In this document: piece by piece, positions 31,588 to 44,514 of the stretch
How the letters are laid out: each line of letters starts with the position of its first letter
Numbering within the stretch: position 1 is the first letter of the stretch
Assembly: GCA_036244855.1 (NCBI GenBank)
Contig: BQKZ01000087.1
Coordinates: forward strand, 47,617 to 111,616
Direction of reading: 5' to 3'
DNA: 64,000 nucleotides
DNA from: Temnopleurus reevesii
Taxonomy: Eukaryota; Echinodermata; Echinoidea; Temnopleuroida; Temnopleuridae
Made by a program: the position numbers and the translations under genes
The notes under the pieces: generated by a model
Databases searched by the model: none
What the model saw: the letters and a program-made list of their open reading frames with translations, nothing else
What the model was told of the DNA's origin: nothing

Positions 31588-33401
31588 CCAGATTTTCGAA
31601 AAGAGGAGAGGATTGATATATCTTTCCGAGTAGTAACCGCCTATCCTGTCTTGTATCGTTTGTGTTTATTTGATTGGAGTATCACCTCATCAGGACATCA
31701 TTGCAGGGTGGGCGGTATGGGAATATATTCCTCAAATAAATCTCACGTACACGCACGAGGTCAGCGACTAAGGTACGAAAGAATTTGATGAAAGGGCCAA
31801 TATTTTAGAGTATGGCATGTATCATAGATATGAGGAAAGTCGTGATCATTGACGGATTGTAATTATAAGCGTTAACAATCAATTATTTATAAATCCTCTA
31901 CTTTCAACTAATTCACTAAAGTTCAGACATATATACATAAATCCCGTTTTCGCCTAGAGTTTTTGACCGGTCTGTATCCTACCCCATTTATACCCTACGC
32001 CCATAGTTTGTAGAAGAATACCTTTGATGATAAACATTAATTGTGCAACAACGCCCTGAGTTATTGGAACAAAGAATTCAATACGATAATTGAAATGTTC
32101 AAGTTGTAATGTGATCGTCTATTAAAGTTTGTCTGGCTGCTATGGGGATAATTAATTTTAGAATTTACGCATTTCCAACTTTATCAAAATATGTTTACTT
32201 AGTAAAGTCTCATTGCGATCATATAGAAATGATGGGTATTTTATCAAATAATGATCCTGTCTGCAAAAAAAGGGTTTAGATCCATTTCCATAACTCTTGA
32301 GAAAAAAAACACCTGTGTTTGAGCAAGTTTGTACATACATGTACGTGTACGGAAATTTCAATATGCAATTATTTTCTCCTTATTGGTTAGGGTAGACTCA
32401 GAAAACGTTTAAAAACATAGGGTAAGATAAATGATGACGTGATAATAATTACTAAAATTTTAATTGAGAGTCAACATATCCCCTTTGCAAACGAGATCTA
32501 CAATCATGAACACTTTGATGGAACGGGGGCTTGAATTATGGATATAACTTTTGTACGATTTTCATTTCAGATTCTATTTTATATACCCTTCTGGAAATAT
32601 AGAAATTAAAGTTAATATATTGTTACATTACCTGATTGATGAATTTTACCTTCGAATGTTTATTGGATTAAATATAAACATGATGTAATCTATTTCCAAA
32701 AAAAATTAAGTCGAACGCCAATTTAATGCTTCCTTAATGCTCCCTTATAATGCTATTGAAATCGGAGTAGGCTTTTGATTGTTATGTCCACACAGTTCAA
32801 TTTAATGGCTTAAGGATATATTGTCCCATGTCACACTTAATTTTTACGGAAATAAATTATATCATGTTTGGTTGACTTTCCGATCACTCAATCTCTCATG
32901 GCTTATTACCATAGGAATCATCAAAATAGCGTTAGTTGGATTTGTGTTCAAGAACTGAAATATTTTCAATGATTATTTTGTTTTGTTCTTTTGTATACCG
33001 ATGATGGGAATTTTATATGAATAATAAACCCCAAAATATACGGAGTCGGTTTAAAATACTATGCTCCACCAACACACCGTTCTATCGGTTCTACCCCCTT
33101 CCAATTACATTTCATTGTATAACTCCCCTTAAGGAATGTTCCCCCGATGAAAAACTACCCCGAAGGGCACCCCCACAAGCACCTCGTGGATACGATTTCT
33201 CCCGGAGGACCCCTTCCCCCTAAAGATGAATTCCCCCTAACGTTATATTTCGTTATATATCTTCTGGGGAATTATGCTCTGAAAAAATTGCCCGTGGGGT
33301 ATTGTTCCTAAGAAGGGTCTTCCTTCGAGGGAGTATTCATTGGGGGAATCGTCATCAGGGGGATTTTCCCCCGGGGGAGCTGTCCTTGAGGGGGGGGGGG
33401 G
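31588..33401. other. Non-coding sequence ending in low-complexity G-rich DNA
   Basis: No exon assigned. The last 250 bp alternate C-runs and G-runs and end in a G homopolymer at the gap, probably a sequencing-difficult region. Confidence 0.4.
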
Positions 33402-33409
33402 NNNNNNNN
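33402..33409. other. Assembly gap of 8 N
   Basis: Follows a run of G. The MITE immediately after it lacks its left end, so sequence is missing here. Confidence 0.95.
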
Positions 33410-33529
33410 TAACATAAAACAAATACGATTAATTAGAAAATGATCATGTCTTCATAATACATGTTTTGTCATAGGCTTACGATTAATATTCATTTAAAAT
33501 TTAATTGCATATTTTATGTTACAGGCCCC
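33410..33529. mobile_element. GGGGCC-ended MITE, copy 3, truncated by the gap
   Basis: Begins inside the left arm ('TAACATAAAACAAATACGAT') and ends 'TTTTATGTTACAGGCCCC'. Confidence 0.8.
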
Positions 33530-33763
33530 TCGCCCAAATTTGTATCCTAAACATTCATGTTTTGTTGTTAACAGGTGAAATTATTCATATCCCATTCCCA
33601 ATGTGTCGCCTCATCGATTGACTGCAGTGAATGAACCTGAACTTTAAGGGGCACTAACCCCATCTTTTCACTCATATTTGTTATTCATATCCACTTCGAA
33701 ACATCTTTCGAGAGCAAATCTAAGCTAATACCAGTCTCTACACTCTCGACGCTGTTTGAGTGT

Positions 33764-33998
33764 AAAAGCCGCGTCACACCTTTGCGTTTCTAGCCTGCGT
33801 CGGCATAGCGTTTTGGAAAATATTACGTTCCCTGGACGCACAGTATACGCTGATTAGACAGTGGATTGACGCTGGACTTGCGATTAAGGATCGTACCCTC
33901 GAACTTCAGTCCATCGTATGTGTGCGTCCAGAGAGTTTTTAATTTCCAAAAACGCTGGGCCGACGCAGGCTAAAAATGCAAAGGTGTGAGCCGACCTC
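33764..33998. mobile_element. Palindrome family 1, copy f
   Basis: 'GCGTCACACCTTTGCGTTTC' to 'AAAATGCAAAGGTGTGAGC'. The central hairpin is reduced. Confidence 0.85.
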
Positions 33999-34429
33999 AA
34001 GGTACTTAGGTCCTCATACTCTCCTTTTACGGATAAGAGACAAATAAACATTTGGTCTGCGTTTACCCATATCAAATGCTCGAAATGTTTAACATCAGAT
34101 TGGTGTGGAGAGATAACTTGATTTTGAGAACGCAAACATTTTTGCGTTGAATAATCTCATGAAACTGCAAAACGTGGTTTCTTTGAAATCCCTCGGGGAG
34201 TAAAACTAAATTTGCATTTTATACTGTGTAAATCTCTATCGCAATGGATTTTCATATTTTTTCCGCTCTTTAGACACCCCTTTGAGACATAACAGGTTAT
34301 ATCATGCAAAATGTTTGCACATATTTGCCTTAAGCAAAATGAATTTTTTAAGCATCTTGAGGATGCATTTTAAAGAAAAGGCAAAACGAGGTATCAGTTT
34401 TCTTGTCAGTTACATTATTTATTAATGTT

Positions 34430-34678
34430 AAGGACGATTCACACCTTTGGGTTTTAGCCTGCGTTGGCCAAGCGTTTGAGAAAAATGAATACGTTCCCTG
34501 GACGCACAAAGGCGCTGTTTTTACGGTGGACTGAGGTTCGGCGTACGCTCCTTGAGCGCAAGCCGAACGTCAGTCTACCGTATGATCCACGTATACTGTG
34601 CACCATGGGAGCATTTTTATTTAAAAAAAAAACGCTGGACCGACGCACGTTAAAAACGCAAAGGTGTGAGTCGGCCTT
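34430..34678. mobile_element. Palindrome family 1, copy g
   Basis: 'ATTCACACCTTTGGGTTTTA' to 'AAAAACGCAAAGGTGTGAGT', central 'GTACGCTCCTTGAGCGCAAG'. Confidence 0.88.
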
Positions 34679-35489
34679 TTGATATCGAATGTTGTCCTTA
34701 GTACAAGTACTGAATATTGTCCTTGTTCTTTTGATTAAACAGACAGCATTTACATAACAATTATTTCATCATATCATTTTTAAAGAAAGCTTGTGTAATG
34801 TGCTGTAATTAATTTAACATTCATTAATGTTTCTTTGCACGGCGAATACTGTGCGCTCTTTAAGCATGCTATTATATGGAATATGACAAGTTCGAAATTG
34901 AAATATTAATTCTGTAGCAGAGTATCTATGTCGATTTATACGGGGGAAATTCCCCTTACAGACTTTTATCATAAATCTTTGTGGGCAGTGTGGGTGGGGC
35001 AAAACACCTGCACAAAACTTCCAAAAACAAAGGAAACAATGTATTCCGATATTTTTCCTACTCTACATCTTTTGAAAATGACATGGATGAATATTTAATA
35101 TAACATTATAAAATCATAGCAAATGTACATCAAAACGGTTATTTTTAGCAAATCAAATTGAAATGTATTTTACAACGATGTACTTGGGTGTTTTGATAGT
35201 ATACAAATTAATTTAATGTTACAAAATTGAAACATAATGAATTTTAACCATAATCATAAAAATGTTATATGTAATAGCCCTACCCAAAGTCCCGCGATTA
35301 ATAACTGAGGATTGATTGCAATATTTATATGGATTAAGAAAGAGAATATCGAATAAACCTGTGAAAAGTGTCATAATGTTTTAATCGAACCCAGGTAAAG
35401 TTTAATTTCAAAACTTATCCAAATCTGTTTTAAAGTCGACGAACCTCAGTTTCTCTCACTAAATCATTCTTAAAATGTTCTATAATGGT
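34679..35489. other. AT-rich non-coding sequence
   Basis: Nothing recognised. Confidence 0.45.
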
Positions 35490-35728
35490 AAAGCCCGACT
35501 CACACCCTTTTGTTTTAGTCTGCGTCGGCCCAGCATTTTTTTAGATGAAATACGCAATCTGTACACACAATATACGCTGATCAGACGGTGAACTGACGTT
35601 AAGCATAAGCTCAAATCGAGCGTCCGTCCACTGTATAACCTGAGTCTCTGTGCGCACAGCGAGCGTTTGAAATTATCAAAAACGTCTGGCGACGCAGGCT
35701 AAACACTCAAAGGTGTGAGTCAGCCTAA
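35490..35728. mobile_element. Palindrome family 1, copy h
   Basis: 'ACTCACACCCTTTTGTTTTA' to 'AACACTCAAAGGTGTGAGTC'. Diverged centre. Confidence 0.82.
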
Positions 35729-36527
35729 AGAACTATGCTATTGTTTGATCTGTTAGCGCTTTATTGAAAATCTGTATCATTATCTTTCAATAAAATTTCG
35801 AGTCACCACACCTGGCATGCCTAAAATTTATCTTACGATGTACAGATTGAATCGTGTAAATTACATTTTTACATATTTACTTGTATATATATTTACCATC
35901 AAGTTAATAAACTTGGTCGGGGTGTGTTACATTCCAATTATTTATAAATAAAGATGATATATTTTGCAATGTTGAGTGTGACAATAAATCAATAAATTTG
36001 TCTTTGTCTTAGTAAAATTTAATCAGATTTTATGTCGTTATTTATTGTCTGAGTAACTTAATTTTTGTTTTATTTCTTTCACATGTTATGTTATACATAT
36101 CAATAATTTCTGCTCACTTCAAATCTATACTTCATCCCTTTTCTTCTCCCCTCTCTCTCTCTCCCTCACTCCCTCACTCTCTCTTCACCTCTCTCTATTT
36201 CATTCTCGCTAGCCCCTTTTCATCCATAAATTCGGCAGCACATTGATTTTGTTTATTTTTTTTTAAAGGACAGGCTTGAAAGCTTGAAAAAATATATATA
36301 TCGCTCTGATAAACGAGTAACAAATAGTAGCTTTGCTTCCACGTATAGATATACGTATTTAGGACGAAATTAATATACCCGAAATAAAATTAATGCAGAT
36401 TTCGAGAATTAACGACGATACCATTTTTCTTAATTTTATTCATTTGCGTCTATAATATGTTATTTGACTTTGCCTATCATTTGGCTTAACTATTACCAAA
36501 ATCTGTTGTTATAATATATGTTGTGAA
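35729..36527. other. AT-rich sequence with a CT-rich tract
   Basis: Pyrimidine-rich microsatellite at about 36140-36200. No gene seen. Confidence 0.45.
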
Positions 36528-37046
36528 TTAAAGCCCATGTATAGTTTTGATAAAGATGAAAGAAATGTGAATTTTGGGGATATTTACCATGACATATAGT
36601 TTCTATACACATTTCAAGACCATAGCATATTTTTCTACGAGCGAATTCTTTTGAAAATTTAAATTTGACCGTTAAATCGTATTTAGCACCCTCTTTTGGT
36701 TACAACAATATTTAGCTTCTAATCGGGCATATACAAAATCATTTTAAATTTTTGATTAAAGCACGCTAAAAAGGAATACATAAAGAATAAAGTCTGAAAT
36801 TTTCATCCAATTCTGTGCATGAGAAGCTGTCCTTTATCAAGAAAGAAAATACTGAATTAGCGTCGGGGGCTACGACGCTGAAATATTTTGCACACTTTAG
36901 GTTATAACTTTTCCAAACCTTGGTCATTTTCCGCACAATCTTTTGTACAATATATTAATGATATCATGTTTCATTTCATATAGATTTGAAGACAAAATTC
37001 GGCGATAAAAATATTCGCGTTTACCAAAACTGTACTTGGGCTTTAA
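36528..37046. mobile_element. TTAA-ended ~520 bp element, copy 2
   Basis: 'TTAAAGCCCATGTATAGTTT' to 'AAACTGTACTTGGGCTTTAA', collinear with the other two copies. Confidence 0.88.
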
Positions 37047-37446
37047 GGTTAACAAAAATTAAATGTTTTTGTACATAAACATTCACGGAAATATACTGAA
37101 TATACACCATAGATCGAATGTATCAACCATTGAATCATGCAAATTTCCTATCTCTGAGTCCTTTATGGATTGAAATAGAATTGAGATTGTTACATTGCCA
37201 TGAACATTAAAATTACATTTCCTAACTACTAAACCGTATATCCCATTCCAAGAAAAGAAAGAATATGAAAATATATCAAAGAAAATTGCAATTCCATTCA
37301 CTAATATAGAAATATCAATGCAGGAAACATTGGCAAGTAAATCAATTTGCAGTCGGAATAGAGGAATTTATGAATAGTTCGCGTTCTAAAAACAACCATT
37401 TTACTGGATTATGTGAAAGCCAACGTCTCCCAAGGGAATGAGAAAC

Positions 37447-37575
37447 GGGGCACGTAGCATAAAAGCGATATAATCAATTTTGCGATCAATCGCAAGCTTA
37501 AGTACATAATTTTACATAGACTTGCGATTGATATGAACCGTACGATTAATTGTGAATCTTCATGTTCCGGGGCCC
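37447..37575. mobile_element. GGGGCC-ended MITE, copy 4
   Basis: 'GGGGCACGTAGCATAAAAG' to 'CTTCATGTTCCGGGGCCC', the most diverged copy. Confidence 0.7.
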
Positions 37576-37962
37576 AAATATTACTGCTGCAGTCAAAGAT
37601 GACTTCAATCTTCTTTCAGGGTATCTGAAAGCGTTTCGTTTGGAAGAAAATGAAACTGTTTATTTTACGGAATACCAACCCGTTCCTTCCGGTGAATATG
37701 AACCGTAAAAACACTGTATAAAGATACAGAGCTTGTTAAAACCAGCAAAAACCGCTGTACAACCGCACACTTACGAATAAAGGTGCACCGTTGCATCTTT
37801 GAAGACCCAAACAAATGCAGCACTGGGGAGCACCTTTTTTATTGCAATATTGCACCTTTCTATTGAAAACAATCAATCTACAAAAGGTATGGTTTTTAAG
37901 TACTCTGAGGGTGTTGGGGGATTGCTTGGTTTTAGCTTATCCGATAACTTGCATAGGATGGC

Positions 37963-38040
37963 AACTTTAAAAGACATCAAACAATGACTCCATAACATAA
38001 CAAATTGTCCACTTGGGGCTGTCAGAAATAAGGTATTGCA
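37963..38040 (+). pseudogene. Decayed repeated coding-like segment, copy 2
   Basis: 'ATLKDIKQ', TGA, 'LHNITNC': the relative of 24641-24760, interrupted by a stop. Confidence 0.3.
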
Positions 38041-38279
38041 CACTATAATTAGTACTGGTAATGTGTCTGTTTTAACCGAGCGTGTACTTGAAAAGAATAC
38101 AATGTTAAACTTTTATTTATTTCTGCCACAGATTTCACATATTGCGAGCTTTTGCACCCTTCGAGCATATTTCTTTCTTAGTGCGCATAGAATACATCTA
38201 ACTCTAGTTCAATTGATTAAAGAACACATTTTGTTTACTGTCACAATGTATAACAAGAATATACACATGCGTACCCACA

Positions 38280-38330
38280 TACACACACACATATCCGTGC
38301 ACACTCACACACACGCACACACACACATTT
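38280..38330. repeat. CA microsatellite
   Basis: Interrupted (CA)n. Read in frame it gives a spurious His/Thr-rich protein. Confidence 0.9.
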
Positions 38331-38429
38331 TAATTATTTGCGCAAACATGCATAACCATTCAGGCGCCTAGTCGCGTGAGGAAACTCTTTCAAGCATTTT
38401 TTTGCGAAAATCAATGTATTCATATCTAA

Positions 38430-40580
38430 CTTAGATTACAAACTGGAAACTCTGGGAATCCAATTTTCTCCAGATTTCTGTAACTTATGTTCTAGAATAA
38501 ACTGACACAAATAGCATGATTGTGCACATGATCAAATATTAAGAAACTCACACACACAAACATACCCACACCCACGCACACTTGTAAATTTCTCCGATGT
38601 CGTGAGACTGAACCCAGCCCCTTTTGTAAATAATCTCTTTAAAATTATACATACATCCACACTGGTAATAACTTGCAAATTCGTTAGCACAACAAACCTT
38701 TTCAGAGAAAACTCTGTGAATCCAGCTTTTTACAGATTTCTGTATCTTATTTTCCAAACTAAACTTCTGAAACGAGCATGAATGTGCACATGAGTACATA
38801 CCAAGAAACTCACGCACACGAACATAGCAACACCCATGCACACTTGTAAAAGTATACATAGATTCACATTTATACTTACTCGCAAATTATTTAGCACAAC
38901 AAACCCTTTCAACGTATTGTTCTTTGTTTGAATGTGTGTGCGTGTGTTTGTATGTGTGTGTGTGTGCCTGTGTTTGTCTGCGTTTTTTTACATCAGTCTT
39001 TCCCACTTCCTTTACCTTCTTCCATTTCTTTCACTCTTTCAACCACACTGTTGAAATTCGCCCAACCACACACATATCGGTACACAAAATAATAAATTCA
39101 CATATAACCACACACACACACACACACACACACACACCAATACGCTAAAGCATGTTCACTCTTTCACAAACACATCCAAGTGAATGCATAGCCATACATA
39201 ATATATACATGGTGCTGAATAATTAGGGGCCAGCCTTCTTAATTAACAAGCCTCGCTTCTTTGCTGGCCTCTATTTTTTTCATTTCTTTTGTAATATTAG
39301 TTATTTCCATTATTATTTATGACTGCATGATTTGAACTGTCAAAAGAATTGAAAAAAATAAAATGATTTGATTCACATAAGGACAACTCTTTAGAATGAT
39401 ATTTCAAAACATCAGTGTGTTCAGGTCTACTCTAGATAGTATATAGGATAATTCTGTGAATCAAATCTTCTTTATTTCTTATCTTCTTCTGTAACTTCTT
39501 ATCTATATGGGGGAAACCATCACGATTGCACATATGATCACACATCAATAAATTCATGCACACAGACATACCCAAACCCACACACACTTTTGAATTAATA
39601 CGATGCCATGAAAATAGACTCAACCCCTTTTACAAATAATCTTTTTTAAAATCATACATAATTTCGCACTGGTACTTACTCGCAAATAAATTCGCACAAC
39701 AAGTAAGTGTTTGTTTGAATCTGTTTGTGTATCTGTCTGTGTGTTTGCCTGCGTTTATCTGCTTTTATCAATCTAAATTTTCCGAGTTTCTTTATATTCT
39801 TCCATTTACCTTCTCAACCTCACTGTTGAAATACACCCGACCACACACATATTGATAAACAAAAACCACACAAACACATACGCACATAATACGCTAAGTT
39901 GAACGCATAGTAAATTATACTGGTACATACTCACATTAGGAACCCTTTAAAACAATATTTCAAAACATCAGGGAGTTCAGATCTACTATAGATAGCATAC
40001 TGGAAAACTATGTGAATTCAATTTTCTCCCAATTTTGTATTTTCCTTAAGTTCGGCCGAACCAAACCAAACTGGCCAAACCAGCATGGTTATGCACACGA
40101 ACACACACCCATAAACCCACGTACTCAAACACACAAAACACACACTTGTACACTTCTATGATGGCGTTAAAAATGGACACATCCCTTCTCAAAATAAGGT
40201 CGTTAAAAGTAGACACAGATACACATCGGTACTTACTCGTAAATCCACTGGCATAAAAAAACCTACACCGTTGATTTTGTTTCAATCATTGAATGTGTGC
40301 GTTTGTATGTCCCAGTGATTATCTGCTTTTCATGCTCCTCTAAAAAAAATGTGTTATCTTTTTTTAGTGTGTGACTATAATTGAAATTGTCTAATGCACA
40401 CAAACATAACAAATAAAGAAATACACGGGTACTTATTTATGAATTCATTTGGAATGGATAAGACAATATTATTAGATAATTTTCCAAAACACCACGGTTT
40501 TCTCATGTATTGCAGATTTTCTTATTATATAACTATGTGAAACTTCTTATCCCGCACCCCAAAAATATAATTAAAAAAAG
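38430..40580. repeat. Degenerate tandem repeat, about four to five units of 280-600 bp
   Basis: Each unit has a block like 'ACTCTGTGAATCCA--TTTT-CAGATTTCTGTA', a CA-rich block ('CACACACTTGTAAA'), then 'GGTA-TTACTCGCAAAT' and 'GCACAACAAACC'. Blocks recur near 38430, 38705, 39450 and 39985, with pieces near 40400-40520. No coding potential. A (CA)n run lies at 39108-39138. Confidence 0.65.
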
Positions 40581-41710
40581 AGAAAAACACCATCACTCTA
40601 ATCATATTTTTGTTAATCTTTACTTCTATCTCATGCGTACTTTTAGAACATGAGAACACGTTCCAAGATTACGATTCATATTTCTATATATTTATATTTC
40701 CTTATTTTCGTATTTGTATATCTTTATATTTTTCATATTTTATACTGCTTTGTTCATTGGCAAAGAAAAATGCAACTTGCACTAAAAACTCATGATATTA
40801 TATTTCATGACACTACTTTAATGACCACCTTAAGGGCAAGTTTGAAAGAATCAATATAATATGGCATTAACGATATATTTTTCTCACCCCATGTCTTTGA
40901 CAATAGAATAAATCAATATGCATGAAGCCAACGTACTTCTCAAGCGTGTTTTATCATTATACAACACTTCTATTCGACAAGCAGCGATTAATGACTCGCA
41001 ATAAAATAAAAATCATAATGATCAATGGCCTTTATTGTATCGAAATAGAGCAAGCAACGGGGACATTTGGAATTAGAACAAACAGAAAAGTACAGATGAA
41101 CTGTCTTCCAAGCTAGAATGGATTCGATTCGATCACAATTTCATGTTGCAATGAATTCCTTTCTTTAATCGTTGTTAAAAACACAATGCGATTGTGTTTC
41201 TAAAGGGTAGCTGAAGCAAAAATATAAATAATTTGCGAGTTGGTAGTACACATAAAAACATTCCCCATAAGCATTCGATGTCATTAAACAGGTGTTTGGT
41301 TTAGAAAATATTGAACTTTTGAAAATTATCGTTTTTCGTAATAAAATATCATAAGACGACTTGTTTGAAGACTAACTGATCGTGAACCAGTGATGACAGC
41401 TTGTCATTCTTTCATAAATTGCGCATAAAACTTTACAAGTATTCTTATTAGAGACCATGATCCAGAAAATTTAACAAACTCAAACGAATTCATATTCCCG
41501 GCGTAAATATTCAAATGTGAATGATACGCGCCGTAAAACCAAGCTAACCAACCAACCGATTGTTTATTTGTTACTAAATTCTTGAAATGGAAATATTCAT
41601 TACTTTCTTATTTATTGTACGATTAACTTCTAACTTAATTAATCTGTGTTTCTCCTTTTTTTCTTGTTTTTTTATAAACACAATTTTTTTTTATTGGGCA
41701 CATTTAGTCT
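40581..41710. other. AT-rich non-coding sequence
   Basis: Nothing recognised; short open frames only. Confidence 0.45.
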
Positions 41711-42232
41711 TTAAAGCCCAAGTATAGTTTTCGAATAGATTAATAAATGTGAATTTGTGGGATGTTTATCATGCTATCATGACATATAATTCTTATACAC
41801 ATTATGAGCACATAGCATATTTTTTTTACGAACTGATTCTTTTGAAAAATAATTCGACCGTTATATAATATTTTGCGCTCTCTCTTGAATATAACAATAT
41901 TTTGCTTATTATTTGGCACATACAAAGTTATTTCCGAAATTTGACAATAGAATGATAAGAAGGAATACACAACAATAACATTCTAAAATCTTCACCCAAT
42001 TCTGTGCATGAGAAATTGTCCTTTACCAAGAAAGAAAATATTGAATTACTGTCGTGGGAAACAACACTGAAATATTATAAGCATTTTAAGATATAGCTTT
42101 TCCAAAACTCGTTTATTTTTCGCACACAATTTTGGGCAATATGTTCATGATACTATATTTCATTTTTAGATTTGAATACAAAATTTGTCGATAAAAACAT
42201 TTGATTTTACCAAAGCTTTACCTGGGCTTTAA
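41711..42232. mobile_element. TTAA-ended ~520 bp element, copy 3
   Basis: 'TTAAAGCCCAAGTATAGTTT' to 'AAAGCTTTACCTGGGCTTTAA'-type end. Ends 72 bp before the candidate exon at 42305. Confidence 0.87.
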
Positions 42233-42304
42233 AGCAATGGCCACTGCACCATTTATAATTTTCTTTGCAAGGATTCTTAACATCTCTCTTAAAATTTGTT
42301 TTAG

Positions 42305-42454
42305 TACTATATTGCGGTTTATCACCTAACGAGAATGCACCAAGACCTTGATATTTATACAGGAGATCACTACACCAACCATAAAGAGTGGGACTACCCC
42401 GATATCTACATACTAAAGAGGTATGGCAAGGAAGTGATGAATGGTTGCTTTTAG
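42305..42454 (+). CDS. Candidate last exon of an unidentified gene
   Basis: A good pyrimidine-tract acceptor (TTTGTTTTAG, 42295-42304) is followed by 49 codons open in phase 0 ('YYIAVYHLTRMHQDLDIYTG', 'DHYTNHKEWDYPDIYILKRY', 'GKEVMNGCF') and TAG. Rich in Tyr, Asp and His, unlike random AT-rich translation. It resembles the C-terminus of a globular enzyme but I cannot name the family. No upstream exons found. Confidence 0.4.
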   Translation, partial: YYIAVYHLTRMHQDLDIYTGDHYTNHKEWDYPDIYILKRYGKEVMNGCF

Positions 42455-42599
42455 TGACAGGGGCCCATTTGTTCTAACCGCAATTTACCACATTTTTAGT
42501 TGCTGCCAAAAGAGTTGGATTATTTCAGGGCAATGACCTCTGTCGTACGTGAGTTGTTTGTCAGGTCAAATATCCGATTTTATACATTAATTCTTCGCT

Positions 42600-42841
42600 T
42601 AAAGGTCGACTCATACCTTTGTTTTAGCCTGCGTCATTCCAACCTTTTTGAGAAAAAAAACGATCCCCGAGCGCGCAGTATACGCTGGTCAGACGGTGGA
42701 CTGACGCTCAGCTTACACTCAAGAAGGCAAGCGTACGCTGAGCATCAGTCCACCGTATGACATGCGTCTTTTTGCGTCCAGGGAACGTTCTTAATTTTGA
42801 AAAACACTGGACAAAACGCAAAAGGTGTGAATTTGCCTTTG
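42600..42841. mobile_element. Palindrome family 1, copy i
   Basis: 'GACTCATACCTTTGTTTTAG' to 'AAACGCAAAAGGTGTGAATT'. The right arm lacks the 'CCGACGCAGGC' block. Confidence 0.82.
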
Positions 42842-43955
42842 AAAGAAGTGTCGAGAAAGTATAAGACACATGATTTGAGAACATTTGAATAATGACGTGA
42901 TCCATTTAACGCATTGACTCAGTCGCTATCAGTAAAATAGATTACTCTCAATCTACAAAAAAAAAAATACGTTTGGCTCAGATGCTATACGGCAAATTGC
43001 AGCAAAAGGCTTTTGCTTATATTGTGTGTGTATGTGTGTGTATATGTGTTGCGTATGCATGTCAGCGTGTTTTCAGAAAGATACCATTCCTTCCTAGTTT
43101 AATGATACAAAGTTTGCAATTGCAATCATCCTTTGTTCTTATATATAAAATCCATCAATCACATCACCTGTTTTTTTTTTTGTTTTTTTTTTGGTAGAAA
43201 AGGTATCATGTGATGGTGTACATTATTTCAATGTTGTCTGTAATCATAGGGTTCCGTGGTGTTTGGGGGATATAATCAGACGTTGTCCCGAAAATACCCC
43301 GGGAGAAAATAAATAACAATACAATAGAAATATCCAAAGTGGGAATGACTGTGCACGTTTTCATATTGAACAGTGAGTGATAAATAAAATGGCAATACAT
43401 GTAATGCTATCCTATATTTAGCCAATCTCCGACTTCAGTTATTATTATGTATTCGAGGTTCAGATCCGAAGAATATTGCTTTTTTATGTTTTAGTGAAGG
43501 ACGGTATTACATTTTATTGTCACTAAACTTTACAGCACAATCAAAATGTCATGAGCTTCCATTTTCGTAGACTAAAGGAGAAGCACAAAATATAAATCTG
43601 ATACGGTAGTGCATTTTGATCATAAAAGTCCTCTATCTTTGATAGTTCCGAAGAAAGCAAGGCACGGGACTCAAGCAGAGAGCACGTACCTCGGCATATT
43701 TTTGAGACAAATACTTACGTGGAGGAAAGAAAGTACTGAAAGACGAATAATAAGTGAAAACTTGTTGTACTTTTCACCTCATCTTTTTGCTTCTTATCTC
43801 TCTTTTTTTTTTAAGTTTGCTTGTCAGCAAAACAATTGAATATTTTTCAAATGTCAGCTATATCTCGTGTAAGCTTCTTGTACCAAATTGACCAAGAATT
43901 TGGTAGATAATGCTTCTCATGTACACTGATATAGTATTATTTTATTTTCAATTCT
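42842..43955. other. AT-rich non-coding sequence
   Basis: Short TG microsatellite at 43023-43050 and T runs near 43170-43190. No gene seen. Confidence 0.45.
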
Positions 43956-44202
43956 TAAGGTCACACATTTGCTTTTTTAGCCTACGTCGGCGCAGCGATT
44001 TGAAAATTTAAAACGCTCCCAAAAACGCACAGTATACACTTATCAGGCAATGGAGTAATGTTCGGCTTCCATTTGAGGAGCGTAAATCGAACGTCAATCC
44101 TCCATATGGTCTGCGTATTTCTGCGTTCAAGGAACGTTTTCTTTTCTTAAAAAGCGCTGGGCCAACGCAGACGAAAGCACACAAAGATGTGATTCTGCCT
44201 TA
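43956..44202. mobile_element. Palindrome family 1, copy j
   Basis: 'GGTCACACATTTGCTTTTTT' to 'AGCACACAAAGATGTGATTC', with 'CTACGTCGGCGCAGCG' and 'CGCTGGGCCAACGCAG' inside. Confidence 0.82.
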
Positions 44203-44334
44203 AAAGCCTCTTTGATTTGTTAACACACTAGGAAGTAATCGATGCGAAATTAGCAAAACTTGCTAACTTGGAAAGAAGTGAATGTGTACAAAATTGGTTA
44301 AGATATTCTCTTAGGTTTTTTTGTGTGTAAATGT

Positions 44335-44514
44335 AACGGCCTATTCACATCTTTGCGTTTTAGCCTGCGTTGCTCAAGCGTACGAGGGAATGACGTTAGG
44401 CGTACGCGCCTTATGCAGAATCTAATCGTCCCTCTACCGTCTGATCGGTGTTTTTACTTCTCAAAACGCTGGACCGACGCAGGCTAAAAAAAGGCAAAGG
44501 CGTTTAGTCGTCTG
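44335..44514. mobile_element. Palindrome family 1, copy k, internally deleted
   Basis: About 65 bp shorter than the others: the left inner arm after 'CTGCGTTGCTCAAGCG' is missing. The right arm 'ACGCTGGACCGACGCAGGCT' is complete. Confidence 0.8.

Noticed and set aside
31576..31788. 70-residue plus-strand frame behind a CCAG acceptor after palindrome e
   Set aside because: No clear donor, stop context or family signature, and the first part lies in the palindrome end.
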